From an uncultured Pirellulaceae bacterium (GTDB taxonomy: Bacteria; Planctomycetota; Planctomycetia; Pirellulales; Pirellulaceae), in the NCBI GenBank assembly GCA_937944405.1, contig CALDYR010000023.1:1-64000 (forward strand): DNA of 64,000 nt, given 5' to 3'. A program made the position numbers and the translations under genes. Positions 31,443 to 39,902 of this stretch are shown here, one piece after another. Positions within the stretch are counted from its first letter, which is position 1, and every line of letters starts with the position of its first letter. Below the pieces are notes generated by a model. That model did no database searches. It worked only from the letters and a program-made list of their open reading frames with translations, and had not been told where the DNA came from.

Positions 31443-32405
31443 CTATTTGAGACCGCAGGCTTGTTGCGCTCTTAGTAAAACTTCGCCGGCTTTCTTTCGC
31501 GCCGCTGCGGCTCCGTCGCCAAGAATTTGTTTAACCTCTTCTGGTTTTGCGGCAAGCGCCGCCCGTCGTTCAAACGCCGGTGCGAAGAAGGTTTCGGCTG
31601 CGCTGGCCAATTGTTTTTTGATGTCGCCGTAGCCAAAACCACCGGCCTGATACTGCGCCGCCATTGCCTCGACATCGCTCTGATCACCAAAGAGGGAGAA
31701 TAGTTGGAACAAGTGATCGGTTTGCGGATCCTTGGCTTGGTGCATTTCGCGTGAATCCGTCGAAATTCTCATCACCTTCTTCTTCATCGATTTAGGCGTT
31801 TCGAAAATCTCGATGAAGTTGTCGTAGCTTTTCGACATTTTATCTCCGTCGGTACCTGGCACCTTCGCCGACGAATCAAGAATTTTTGCTTCGGGAATCA
31901 CGAAAACTTCACCGTACTGGTGATTGAAAGCTTTCGCGATATCGCGGCACACTTCGATGTGTTGTTTTTGGTCCTCGCCAACAGGGACAATGTTGGCATC
32001 GTAAGCCAAAATATCGGCGGCCTGCAAAACCGGGTACGCAAACAGGCCCGCAACAACGGGTAATCCTTTGGAGATTTTATCTTTGTAGGAAACGCAGCGT
32101 TCCAGCAATCCCATCGGGGTCCCTGCCAACAATAGCCAACAAAGTTCTGAAACTTCGGGGACGTCTGATTGGATGAATAAGTTCGCCTGGTCGGGGTCGA
32201 GCCCCAGCGCCAATAAATCCAACGCCGCATCCCATGAATACTGTTTCAGCATTTCCTTATCGCGCACCGTATTTAGTGCATGTAGGTTGGCGACAAAATA
32301 ATACGCTTCATCGGCTGATTGCAAATCAATATACTGCTTGATCGCGCCGAAGTAGTTTCCCCAATGGGGCCGACCGGTGGGCTGGATGCCCGAAAGAACA
32401 CGCAT
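31443..32405 (-). CDS. trpS: Tryptophan-tRNA ligase
   Basis: LSGIQPTGRPHWGNYFGAI; PVGEDQKQHIEVCRDIA; KMSKS. Confidence 0.96.
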   Translation of the reverse strand: MRVLSGIQPTGRPHWGNYFGAIKQYIDLQSADEAYYFVANLHALNTVRDKEMLKQYSWDAALDLLALGLDPDQANLFIQSDVPEVSELCWLLLAGTPMGLLERCVSYKDKISKGLPVVAGLFAYPVLQAADILAYDANIVPVGEDQKQHIEVCRDIAKAFNHQYGEVFVIPEAKILDSSAKVPGTDGDKMSKSYDNFIEIFETPKSMKKKVMRISTDSREMHQAKDPQTDHLFQLFSLFGDQSDVEAMAAQYQAGGFGYGDIKKQLASAAETFFAPAFERRAALAAKPEEVKQILGDGAAAARKKAGEVLLRAQQACGLK

Positions 32406-32834
32406 GGATGTCTCGTGGATGTCTCGGTAAGTGAAGATGATACCCCATCGATTTTAACCGATTTTCACGAATTCAAGAATGACCAACCCCCCCAGATTGA
32501 ACAACGATGGAAATCCAAGTTGCGGGATGCGGTCGAACGGTGGGGTTGTTACATTAGTAGCGGCAAACCAGTAGCTGGTAGCTTTTGCTTGGTACTGTTC
32601 TTCCGTAGGCTCCGTTAGTTTAATCAGAAAACGCTTGAACAGTGTTCGAGAGATGCCGGTTCAACACCGGTACGGGGCGCCTTTTACCGCTGTCAGCTTT
32701 CATTTCGGTTCGGTAGCGGTTGAGCATCGCTTGGGCAACGGGTGTTTTTTTTCCGGCTCCGCTGGATTGGATATCACGGCTTTCCATTTATGTTCGTCTC
32801 CCACGTTCATCAATCATATTTCCGTAGAGTGACC

Positions 32835-33656
32835 ATGAGCAATTTTGAAATCGCGGTTCCCCACACCGTCAAACCAGGGGCCAAGGTTAAACTCAAATCG
32901 ATCGCGACGTTGCCACCGGACGCGATCAAGTTCAACAAAAAATCAGCGCGAGCTCAAATCGCGGCCAATGCGTTGGAGATGGCGGAGCTGGCGAAACGGC
33001 TCTACGCGGAAGACAAACGCAGTATCCTGCTGGTGCTGCAAGGGATGGACACCGCAGGGAAAGACGGCACGATTCGCTGGGTGATGCGGGGCATGAACCC
33101 GACCAGTTGCCAAGTCCACTCTTTTAAAGTTCCGTCTGCCGAAGAAGCCGATCACGATTTTCTTTGGCGGAACCATATCGCGGCGCCTCGACGGGGCAAT
33201 ATCGGAATTTTCAACCGGTCTCACTACGAAGAGGTTTTAGTTGTCCGCGTTCACAATCTCAAACCCGAATCGCGTTGGCAGAAACACTACGGGTTAATCA
33301 ATGATTTTGAAAACCTATTGTCGCAATGCGATACGAAAATCGTAAAGTGCTTTCTACACATCAGCAAAGACCGCCAACGGGAGCGACTGCAAGCGCGATT
33401 GGACGACCCGACAAAGCACTGGAAGTTCAGCTTGGGCGACCTCGAAGAAAGAAAGTTGTGGGACGACTACCAAGCAGCCTATCAAGACGCGCTGGAAAAG
33501 TGCAGCACACCCTTTGCACCATGGCATGTGATTCCGTCGGACAAGAAGTGGTATCGCAATCTGGTCATCAGCGCGCTTTTGAAAAAAACGCTTCTCGAGA
33601 TGGACCCGCAATACCCTCAACCCGAAAGCGACTATGCCGGGGTCGTGGTGAAATAG
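32835..33656 (+). CDS. Polyphosphate kinase 2 family protein (PPK2)
   Basis: LVLQGMDTAGKDGTIRWVMRGMNPTSCQVHSFKVPS; NIGIFNRSHYEEVLVVRVHNL; HISKDRQRERLQARLDDPTKHWKFSLGDLEERKLWDDY. Start taken at ATG 32835. Confidence 0.93.
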   Translation: MSNFEIAVPHTVKPGAKVKLKSIATLPPDAIKFNKKSARAQIAANALEMAELAKRLYAEDKRSILLVLQGMDTAGKDGTIRWVMRGMNPTSCQVHSFKVPSAEEADHDFLWRNHIAAPRRGNIGIFNRSHYEEVLVVRVHNLKPESRWQKHYGLINDFENLLSQCDTKIVKCFLHISKDRQRERLQARLDDPTKHWKFSLGDLEERKLWDDYQAAYQDALEKCSTPFAPWHVIPSDKKWYRNLVISALLKKTLLEMDPQYPQPESDYAGVVVK

Positions 33657-33904
33657 AAACCTAGATCTTGAGGTTCGATCCCGGCAGCTTACGATCTGGT
33701 GCTGCGATGAAATTCGTGGGGCCTAACCGCCTACCGGGGGGTATAGCGGGGCAGTTCCGTCGTCGTTATGCCCATTCGCCGTAATTCCCCCTGCAATGAA
33801 TCGACTTGAGATTTTGGAGGATCCGACATCGCCGACGAATTTCCCATTAAGCTCCCTGAAGCAACTGCGATTTTTCGTGCGATCAAAAGATGAAGCCCGC
33901 AGCG

Positions 33905-33930
33905 CCGATCTATAGAGCCGATCTATAGAG
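33905..33930. repeat. 13-bp tandem duplication (CCGATCTATAGAG x2) spanning a stop codon
   Basis: 33905-33917 and 33918-33930; the stop of the cryptochrome-like gene (33923-33925) lies in the second copy. Confidence 0.95.
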
Positions 33931-35417
33931 CCGCCAAAAACGATTCTGCGTTTTTCAAATGTGTATCAAGTTTGGATTGATCCATTTTTTTGGCCATGCT
34001 GCACATCATCGCCCATCGCGGATTTTTTGCCAGCGCATCGCTGTGCCGCCAAATCCAACGCCAATAAAGCCCATCCCAAACCTCGCACCACGGCCCCGGT
34101 TTGTAGTGGCTCATTTTCCTCACATACGACGAACCCGAAAAATATGGCTTGGTCGTAATCAATCCGCCATCGGCATGTTGGCTCATGGAGTATGCGTTAG
34201 GAACCATCACCCAATCGTAGCTATCGATGAACATTTCCATAAACCAGCGATAGATTTCGTCCGGATCAAATTCGCATAGAAACATGAACCCGCCCAACAC
34301 CATCAAACGTTCGATGTGATGGCAGTATCCAGTTTCCAGCACACGTTCAATGGTGTCGTCCAAAGGCAGAATCCCGGTTGTCGCGTCATAAAAAGACTTA
34401 GGAATTTTGCGGCGGTGATTCCAGTGATTGGTCGTCCGCATCGTAACGCCCAAATCTTGATAGGTCGCGCGAATGAACTCTCGCCAGCCGATGATTTGAC
34501 GCACGAATCCTTCGACCGAATTGATCGGCACGTCATGCTTTTCTACAAACGCCATGGTCTCCTTAATGACCTGATTGGGCGTCAGCAAACCGGTATTCAG
34601 CATCGGGGTCAGCACACTGTGCCACAGCCAAGACTCTCCTTGGAGTATCGCGTCTTCGTAGACGCCGAAGTTCTCAAACCGATTTTTCAAAAACTCCACC
34701 AGCCACCGTTGGGCCGCGGCGTGGTCGGTTGGGTAGTACATCGTTTCCGCATTGCCGTAATTGTCGCCAAACCTTTTCAGCACATACTGCCGCGCTTCAC
34801 TGTCGATCGCGTCGGTTTTTACCGAAGGTATGGTGGGGATGTCCCGTAGCAGCGTCTTGGGGATCTTTTTCCGATTGTCATCGTCAAAACTCCACTTGCC
34901 GCCGACCGGTTGGTCGTCCACCATCAACAGATCCAACCGGCGGCGTTGGAATTTGTAAAAATCGGCCATGAACCACCGTTTTTTTCCCTTACGATAATCT
35001 GTGTTCTCGTGCGGGAGATTGATAAACCCAGGACTGTCTAGGTACTCGATCGGCAGCTTTAATTGCTTACAGAATCGGGCAATCCGTTTCTCCAACATGT
35101 AATCGGTTGGTTGTGTCGTTATCAGTTTTTTCGGGGATGACTTGAGACCCTGCTTAATTCTCTTGAGATGACGCAGCAGCGCGTCCTGTTTTGGGTCGTA
35201 GTCCAAATACAGTGTTTCAATTCCTTTTTCGTTCAGGCGATTTTCGAAACGCTTCATCGTTGAACGGTGAAACCATAGCTTTTGCTTGTGGAACGTCGCC
35301 GGGTATTGGCTGTCACCGAAGAAAAGGCTGTCTTCAATTAACACCACGCGCGAAGGACGAAGTTTTAACCCCGGATGATCAGCGAACAACTGATGCGGAA
35401 AAATTAGTAGATTCAAA
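33923..35417 (-). CDS. Cryptochrome/photolyase family protein (PhrB / FeS-BCP-like lineage)
   Basis: LNLLIFPHQLFADH...RVVLIEDSLFFGDSQYPATFHKQKLWFHRSTMKRF; GGKWSFDDDNRKKIP; GWREFIRATY; YCHHIERLMVLGGFMFLCEFDPDEIYRWFMEMFIDSYDWVMVPNAYSMSQHADGGLITTKPYFSGSSYVRKM. Start uncertain; TTG at 35415-35417 gives MNLLIFPHQLF. Confidence 0.85.
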
Positions 35418-35430
35418 TGAGCTCGACTTA

Positions 35431-35442
35431 CGTTATAACGTG
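35431..35442. promoter_or_regulatory. 12-bp perfect palindrome ACGTTATAACGT in the divergent photolyase intergenic region
   Basis: Lies between the proposed TTG start (35417, minus) and the ATG (35481, plus) of the two photolyase-family genes. Confidence 0.5.
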
Positions 35443-35480
35443 ATAGATTTGCGTGAACGAATGAAGGAAAACACAATACG

Positions 35481-36896
35481 ATGAGAAATTTGGTTTGGTT
35501 CCGTCGCGACCTACGTCTCCACGACAATACGGCGCTGTTCAATGCCTGTAAAGACGCAGAAGACGGCGTGGTGGCGGTATACTACCTGACGCCCCAGCAA
35601 TGGAGTTCGCACGACGATGCTTCTTTGAAGGTAAATTTCTGGTTGGAGAATCTGACCCTGCTTTCGAAGGCATTAGAAAAAATCAACATCCCGTTGCTGA
35701 TTGAAACCTGCCATCAATTTTCCGATGTGCCCGAGGCGATGATTGCATTGGCCAAAAAACACCAATGCAACGATATTTTCTTCAACCGAGAATACGAATT
35801 CAACGAACAACGTCGCGACGAATCTGTCCTGCGTGCCGCCGAGAGCCCTAAAATTGGCGTGCACCGATTCCACGATCGCGTCATCGTTCCGCCGCACGAA
35901 ATCAAAACCAAGGAAGACAAATTCTACTCTGTTTTCACTCCCTATCGCAAACAGTGGGACAAAATCGCAGCCGAGTGCGCCACCGTTTTACCGGAACCGA
36001 CGAAACAGAAATCGATTAACATTTCGCCAGACGACATCCCCAAACGCGTCCAAGGATTTCATTTGGAAGGTTTGCCAAACGCGCTCTGGCCTGCCGGGGA
36101 AGTCGAAGCCCATCGGCGTTTGGAAACATTCCTAGAAAAGATCAACGGTTATGGCAACGCGCGCGATATCCCGGCGGTTGATGGTACCAGTCAGCTTTCG
36201 CCGTATTTGGCCGCTGGAGTCATTTCGCCTCGCCAGTGCCTTGTACCTGCGATCGAGGCTAACGGCGGTTGCGTTGGCGGGGACTGCGGTGCCGCGACGT
36301 GGATTTCCGAACTGACGTGGCGTGACTTTTACACACATGTGATGGTCGGGTTTCCGCGCGTTTGCAAAACTCAACCCTTCAAACAACAAACGGAAAAACT
36401 GAAGTGGCGTCGGTCCGAACAAGACTTTGAGGCGTGGAAAGCGGGCCGCACCGGTTATCCGATCGTAGACGCCGGAATGCGGCAGTTAAATGCAACAGGT
36501 TGGATGCACAATCGTTTGCGGATGGTGACTGCGATGTTTCTGACAAAGAATTTGCTGATCGATTGGCGATTGGGAGAACGATACTTCATGGAAAAGCTCG
36601 TCGACGGTGATCTTGCCGCCAATAATGGCGGCTGGCAATGGTCGGCCTCTACGGGCACCGACGCGGTCCCTTACTTTCGCATCTTCAGTCCCTTCAGCCA
36701 AAGTAAACGATTTGATCCCGACGCAATTTTCATCAAAAATCTATGTCCGGAATTAGCTGACGTGCCGGCCAAAGCGATCCACGATCTCGCTAAACTGCCG
36801 ATTGCGTTACGGAATGCAGGTTCGGATTACCCCGGCTATATTGTCGATTACAAATCCAGCCGAGCCCGTGCGTTATCCGCGTTTAAGGCTCTGTGA
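35481..36896 (+). CDS. Deoxyribodipyrimidine photolyase (class I CPD type)
   Basis: RNLVWFRRDLRLHDNTAL; LSPYLAAGVISPRQCL; ELTWRDFYTHVM; GRTGYPIVDAGMRQLNATGWMHNRLRMVTAMFLTKNLLIDWRLGERYFMEKLVDGDLAANNGGWQWSASTGTDA. Confidence 0.95.
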   Translation: MRNLVWFRRDLRLHDNTALFNACKDAEDGVVAVYYLTPQQWSSHDDASLKVNFWLENLTLLSKALEKINIPLLIETCHQFSDVPEAMIALAKKHQCNDIFFNREYEFNEQRRDESVLRAAESPKIGVHRFHDRVIVPPHEIKTKEDKFYSVFTPYRKQWDKIAAECATVLPEPTKQKSINISPDDIPKRVQGFHLEGLPNALWPAGEVEAHRRLETFLEKINGYGNARDIPAVDGTSQLSPYLAAGVISPRQCLVPAIEANGGCVGGDCGAATWISELTWRDFYTHVMVGFPRVCKTQPFKQQTEKLKWRRSEQDFEAWKAGRTGYPIVDAGMRQLNATGWMHNRLRMVTAMFLTKNLLIDWRLGERYFMEKLVDGDLAANNGGWQWSASTGTDAVPYFRIFSPFSQSKRFDPDAIFIKNLCPELADVPAKAIHDLAKLPIALRNAGSDYPGYIVDYKSSRARALSAFKAL

Positions 36897-37054
36897 CGTG
36901 GCGTTGAATTGGAGAAGTTTTACCTGACGTGCCGTGATATGATAAGGTTTGAAACGGCGTCTTTGATCCTGTTGATCGCGTTGGATCCGTTTTTAGCCCC
37001 CGTTGATTCCATTACCATACTTAATTCATCACATTCGAACCCCAGAAAAATACC

Positions 37055-37717
37055 ATGGCGTCTGAAAGCTCAACACGAAGATCAAATGTCCCGCCCATTG
37101 ATTTAGCGGTCCCAGTCAATCTTGAGACCGCGACTTTTGCGTTAGGCTGATTCTGGGGGCCTGACGCCCAGTTTGGGGTCATCAAAGGAATCTACCGGAC
37201 GCGCGTTGGTTACACCGGCGGCAAAAAAGCGAATCCAACCTATCATAGTCTTGGCGGTCACACCGAAGCGATTCAAGTTGACTTCGCACCTCAAGAAATT
37301 ACATTTGATCAGGTTTTGGACATGTTTTGGAAGTCACACAATCCGATCGGCGCCGCTCGGAGCAGCCAATATAAATCTGCCATTTGGTTCGCAAACGAGG
37401 CACAGCGCGAAGCAATCGCAAGTTCTGTCATTCAACTGGAACAGCATTACCAGCGCGATCTTACGACCGAAATTTTACCTCTGACGACATTTTTTAACGC
37501 CGAAGACTATCATCAGAAGTACGTGCTCCAACGCCACGACGCCGTCATGCAACAGTTGAAGTTGGCCTATCCAGATTTTAATGGCCTCGTTGATTCAACC
37601 GCTGCGGCGCGGTTAAACGGTTTTGCTTATGGTGCGGGGCCGAAAAATCTTTTCGAAGCAGAGAAGTTAGAATATGGGGTGGACGAAGATTTACTTGCGC
37701 CGTTGATGAAACGCTGA
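37055..37717 (+). CDS. msrA: Peptide-methionine (S)-S-oxide reductase, candidate selenoprotein with in-frame TGA at 37148-37150 (Sec32)
   Basis: MASESSTRRSNVPPIDLAVPVNLETATFALG-[TGA]-FWGPDAQFGVIKGIYRTRVGYTGGKKANPTYHSLGGHTEAIQVDFAPQEITFDQVLDMFWKSHNP...FFNAEDYHQKYVLQ. One continuous frame from ATG 37055 to TGA 37715-37717 except the TGA at the GCFWG cysteine. Confidence 0.88.
37162..37181 (+). promoter_or_regulatory. Candidate bacterial SECIS element (bSECIS)
   Basis: UGAC-[G bulge]-CCC-AGUUU-GGG-GUCA: 4 bp, 5'-side bulge, 3 bp, 5-nt loop containing GU; apical loop starts 19 nt after the UGA. Confidence 0.6.
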
Positions 37718-38151
37718 GGCAAATCATTCACCAACCGCGCGAACCAATTTCCTCAACTCGACCCAATGGAGTATCCGCCGACGGAATCGAAGTCAGCCCA
37801 ACTCAAAGCAACTCAGCGCAGATCGCACGTGATAAAGCGTCTGTAGCGGCGTGCGATGATCCAATTTGGTGGTTTGTCAGGGAAACATCGAGGGCTGATT
37901 TCTGCTGGCCTTGATTCTGCTGAATCCAGCGAATCTGAGGTTGAGTTGTGGCGAGCCACGAGGTTTTCAAAACAGGCTCTTTTCGGATTCGTATGGCCAG
38001 TTTGGAAATCGTGGGAGGATCGGCCCGAACTCCCGTCGGCCGTGTTTACGGCAATTCAGGCCAGTCCTACTATCGCTGACTGGAAACGGCAGGCGTGGTG
38101 CGTGTCCGATGCCAAAAAACACTGGGAAGAACCTTAAAACAAATCGTGGAA

Positions 38152-38646
38152 TTAGTCTATGTTTGGATAATGATTGAATCCTGTATCGGTCGATTCATCG
38201 CGGTCGACGACTTCGCCATCGATGATGTTTGGATCGTAAGGTCGATCGGCGGGGGGGCCCTGGTTAGGCGTTAGGATCTGAAAGTTGAAACTACCTTTGA
38301 ACTGTTTGGCGAAGAAACTTTTGTAACGAGTCCGACAGGCCGGTAACAGGAGGCTGAAGCCAAACAGATCGGTTAACAGTCCCGGTGTCAGCAGCAACCC
38401 CGCAGCGAACATGATCATGGCACCGTCGCCAATTAAGTCTGTCGGAATTTGACGCTGGTCGAGCCGGTTTTTGATTTGGCCTCGCACGAAAGTACCTTGT
38501 TGCTTCGCAAGCCACGCGCCAATGAAGCCGGTTAAAATCACAAGCCCGATCGTCGCGAGGGCCCCCGTAAATTTCGCGATCCACATCAGCAGATACAGAT
38601 CAACCAGTGGCACAATGATAAACAGCAATAGTAAACGGGTGAACAA
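38152..38646 (-). CDS. fxsA: FxsA family membrane protein
   Basis: MFTRLLLLFIIVPLVDLYLLMWIAKFTGALATIGLVILTGFIGAWLAKQQG...AAGLLLTPGLLTDLFGFSLLLPACR. Confidence 0.88.
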   Translation of the reverse strand: MFTRLLLLFIIVPLVDLYLLMWIAKFTGALATIGLVILTGFIGAWLAKQQGTFVRGQIKNRLDQRQIPTDLIGDGAMIMFAAGLLLTPGLLTDLFGFSLLLPACRTRYKSFFAKQFKGSFNFQILTPNQGPPADRPYDPNIIDGEVVDRDESTDTGFNHYPNID

Positions 38647-38885
38647 CGTGATCCCTTAAAAAAGGTTCTTCCGACAGCAGTATAATATCTTTAAACCAGC
38701 CTATCGTTTGCCCGCATCTATAGAGTTAGGAGCGACGACTGATTTCTTTTCGATGAAAGGTGTGGGAATTATTGCCGATCTCGATACGCTCTTTAAGCCT
38801 GCCACTAAAGTTTGGGAGCCTTTAAAGAAAGAAATGGTGCCGATGATTGTAGACCGTCGATTGCCTTCGGCGGCTAAAATGGAAT

Positions 38886-39902
38886 TTACTTACCAATTTG
38901 AAACTTCATTTCTACGAACTCGCTTCCACGTTGAACCGTCATTTCCACGGTACTGTCGCGGTCGATACTTTGGAATTGGTTTTTTACGTCTTTGATGCTG
39001 GCGGTCATCCGACCGTTGACCTCGATAATTAAATCGTCTGGCTCAAGGCCCCCACGGGCGGATGCAGACCCGGTCGCGACCCGGTCCACGTACGGCGGCG
39101 TTTTTTGGACAATGTCAGCCACAAGTGCAAACCCCAACAGTTTCGCTGAAATCGGTTCGGTAGGTCGATCCAAGATCGGGCTCGAAGCGATCGGCTTGCC
39201 TGACAAAATACGCTCGATGGAATCAGCTAATTTTTCAATCGGCAGCGCGAAGTTCAACCAGTCTCCGGTGCGGCTGTCCTTGAGTTCTTTACCAATCATG
39301 GCCACCAATTGGCCTTTGCGATCGGTCAACGCACCTCCCGCAGCACCAGGGTTGTTGGTGATGGCGTCAAGTAAATAAGCATCATCGCGGTATGGGGATT
39401 CAAAGGTGCCGCGTTTGGCGGACAATTGAACCTTCGCCGCGACGAAACCGCGCTGGACGCTGACCGGTTCATTCCCGGTTGCCACGCCATAGAGGTTGCT
39501 GAATGCTAAGACTCGGTCTCCAGTACCGACCGTCGCGCTGGCCGCCAAATTAAAATGGGGTGTGTCGACAACATCGATTTTCAGGATCGCGATCTCTAGC
39601 CGAGGGTCGAAGCCGACCAATTGTGCGTCGCGTTTCAGGCCATCGTCCATCGTCAAAGAAACGACGTCACTGTCTAGAACGTAGCTCCAGGCTGTTAGTA
39701 CGTGGCCGTTGTTGGAGATCAAGAAACCACTCTGATAGGCTTCTAGACCTTGAAAACCTCCGCTGCCGATGATCTTCACGATCTTGGGCAGTGTCCGTGA
39801 AATGGTCTGGCTCAATTCGGATTGCCGTGTCTGCCCGTATGAGGGACTGTTGGGCACTATCAGCAAAATTACGCCAAACGCAAAAGCAAGAAAACGCATC
39901 AT
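38886..39902 (-). CDS. Trypsin-like serine protease homologue with PDZ domain, catalytic triad lost
   Basis: Trypsin_2-like fold (SGFLISNNGHVLTAWSYVLD, FDPRLEIAILKID, ITNNPGAAGGALTDRKGQLVAM) plus C-terminal PDZ (ARGGLEPDDLIIEVNGRMTASIKDV). Confidence 0.82.
   Translation of the reverse strand: MMRFLAFAFGVILLIVPNSPSYGQTRQSELSQTISRTLPKIVKIIGSGGFQGLEAYQSGFLISNNGHVLTAWSYVLDSDVVSLTMDDGLKRDAQLVGFDPRLEIAILKIDVVDTPHFNLAASATVGTGDRVLAFSNLYGVATGNEPVSVQRGFVAAKVQLSAKRGTFESPYRDDAYLLDAITNNPGAAGGALTDRKGQLVAMIGKELKDSRTGDWLNFALPIEKLADSIERILSGKPIASSPILDRPTEPISAKLLGFALVADIVQKTPPYVDRVATGSASARGGLEPDDLIIEVNGRMTASIKDVKNQFQSIDRDSTVEMTVQRGSEFVEMKFQIGK

Noticed and set aside
33665-33685. tRNA T-arm-like GGTTCGATCCC
   Set aside because: No matching acceptor, D or anticodon arms around it; isolated motif.
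37148-37150. Treating the msrA TGA as a simple nonsense mutation (pseudogene)
   Set aside because: Not excluded, but less likely: it falls exactly on the catalytic residue, the remaining frame is intact, the protein lacks any other Cys, and a SECIS-like hairpin follows.
37145-37158. GGCTGATTCTGG resembles the tmRNA 5' end
   Set aside because: Explained by the in-frame MsrA coding sequence; no tmRNA body or tag reading frame follows.
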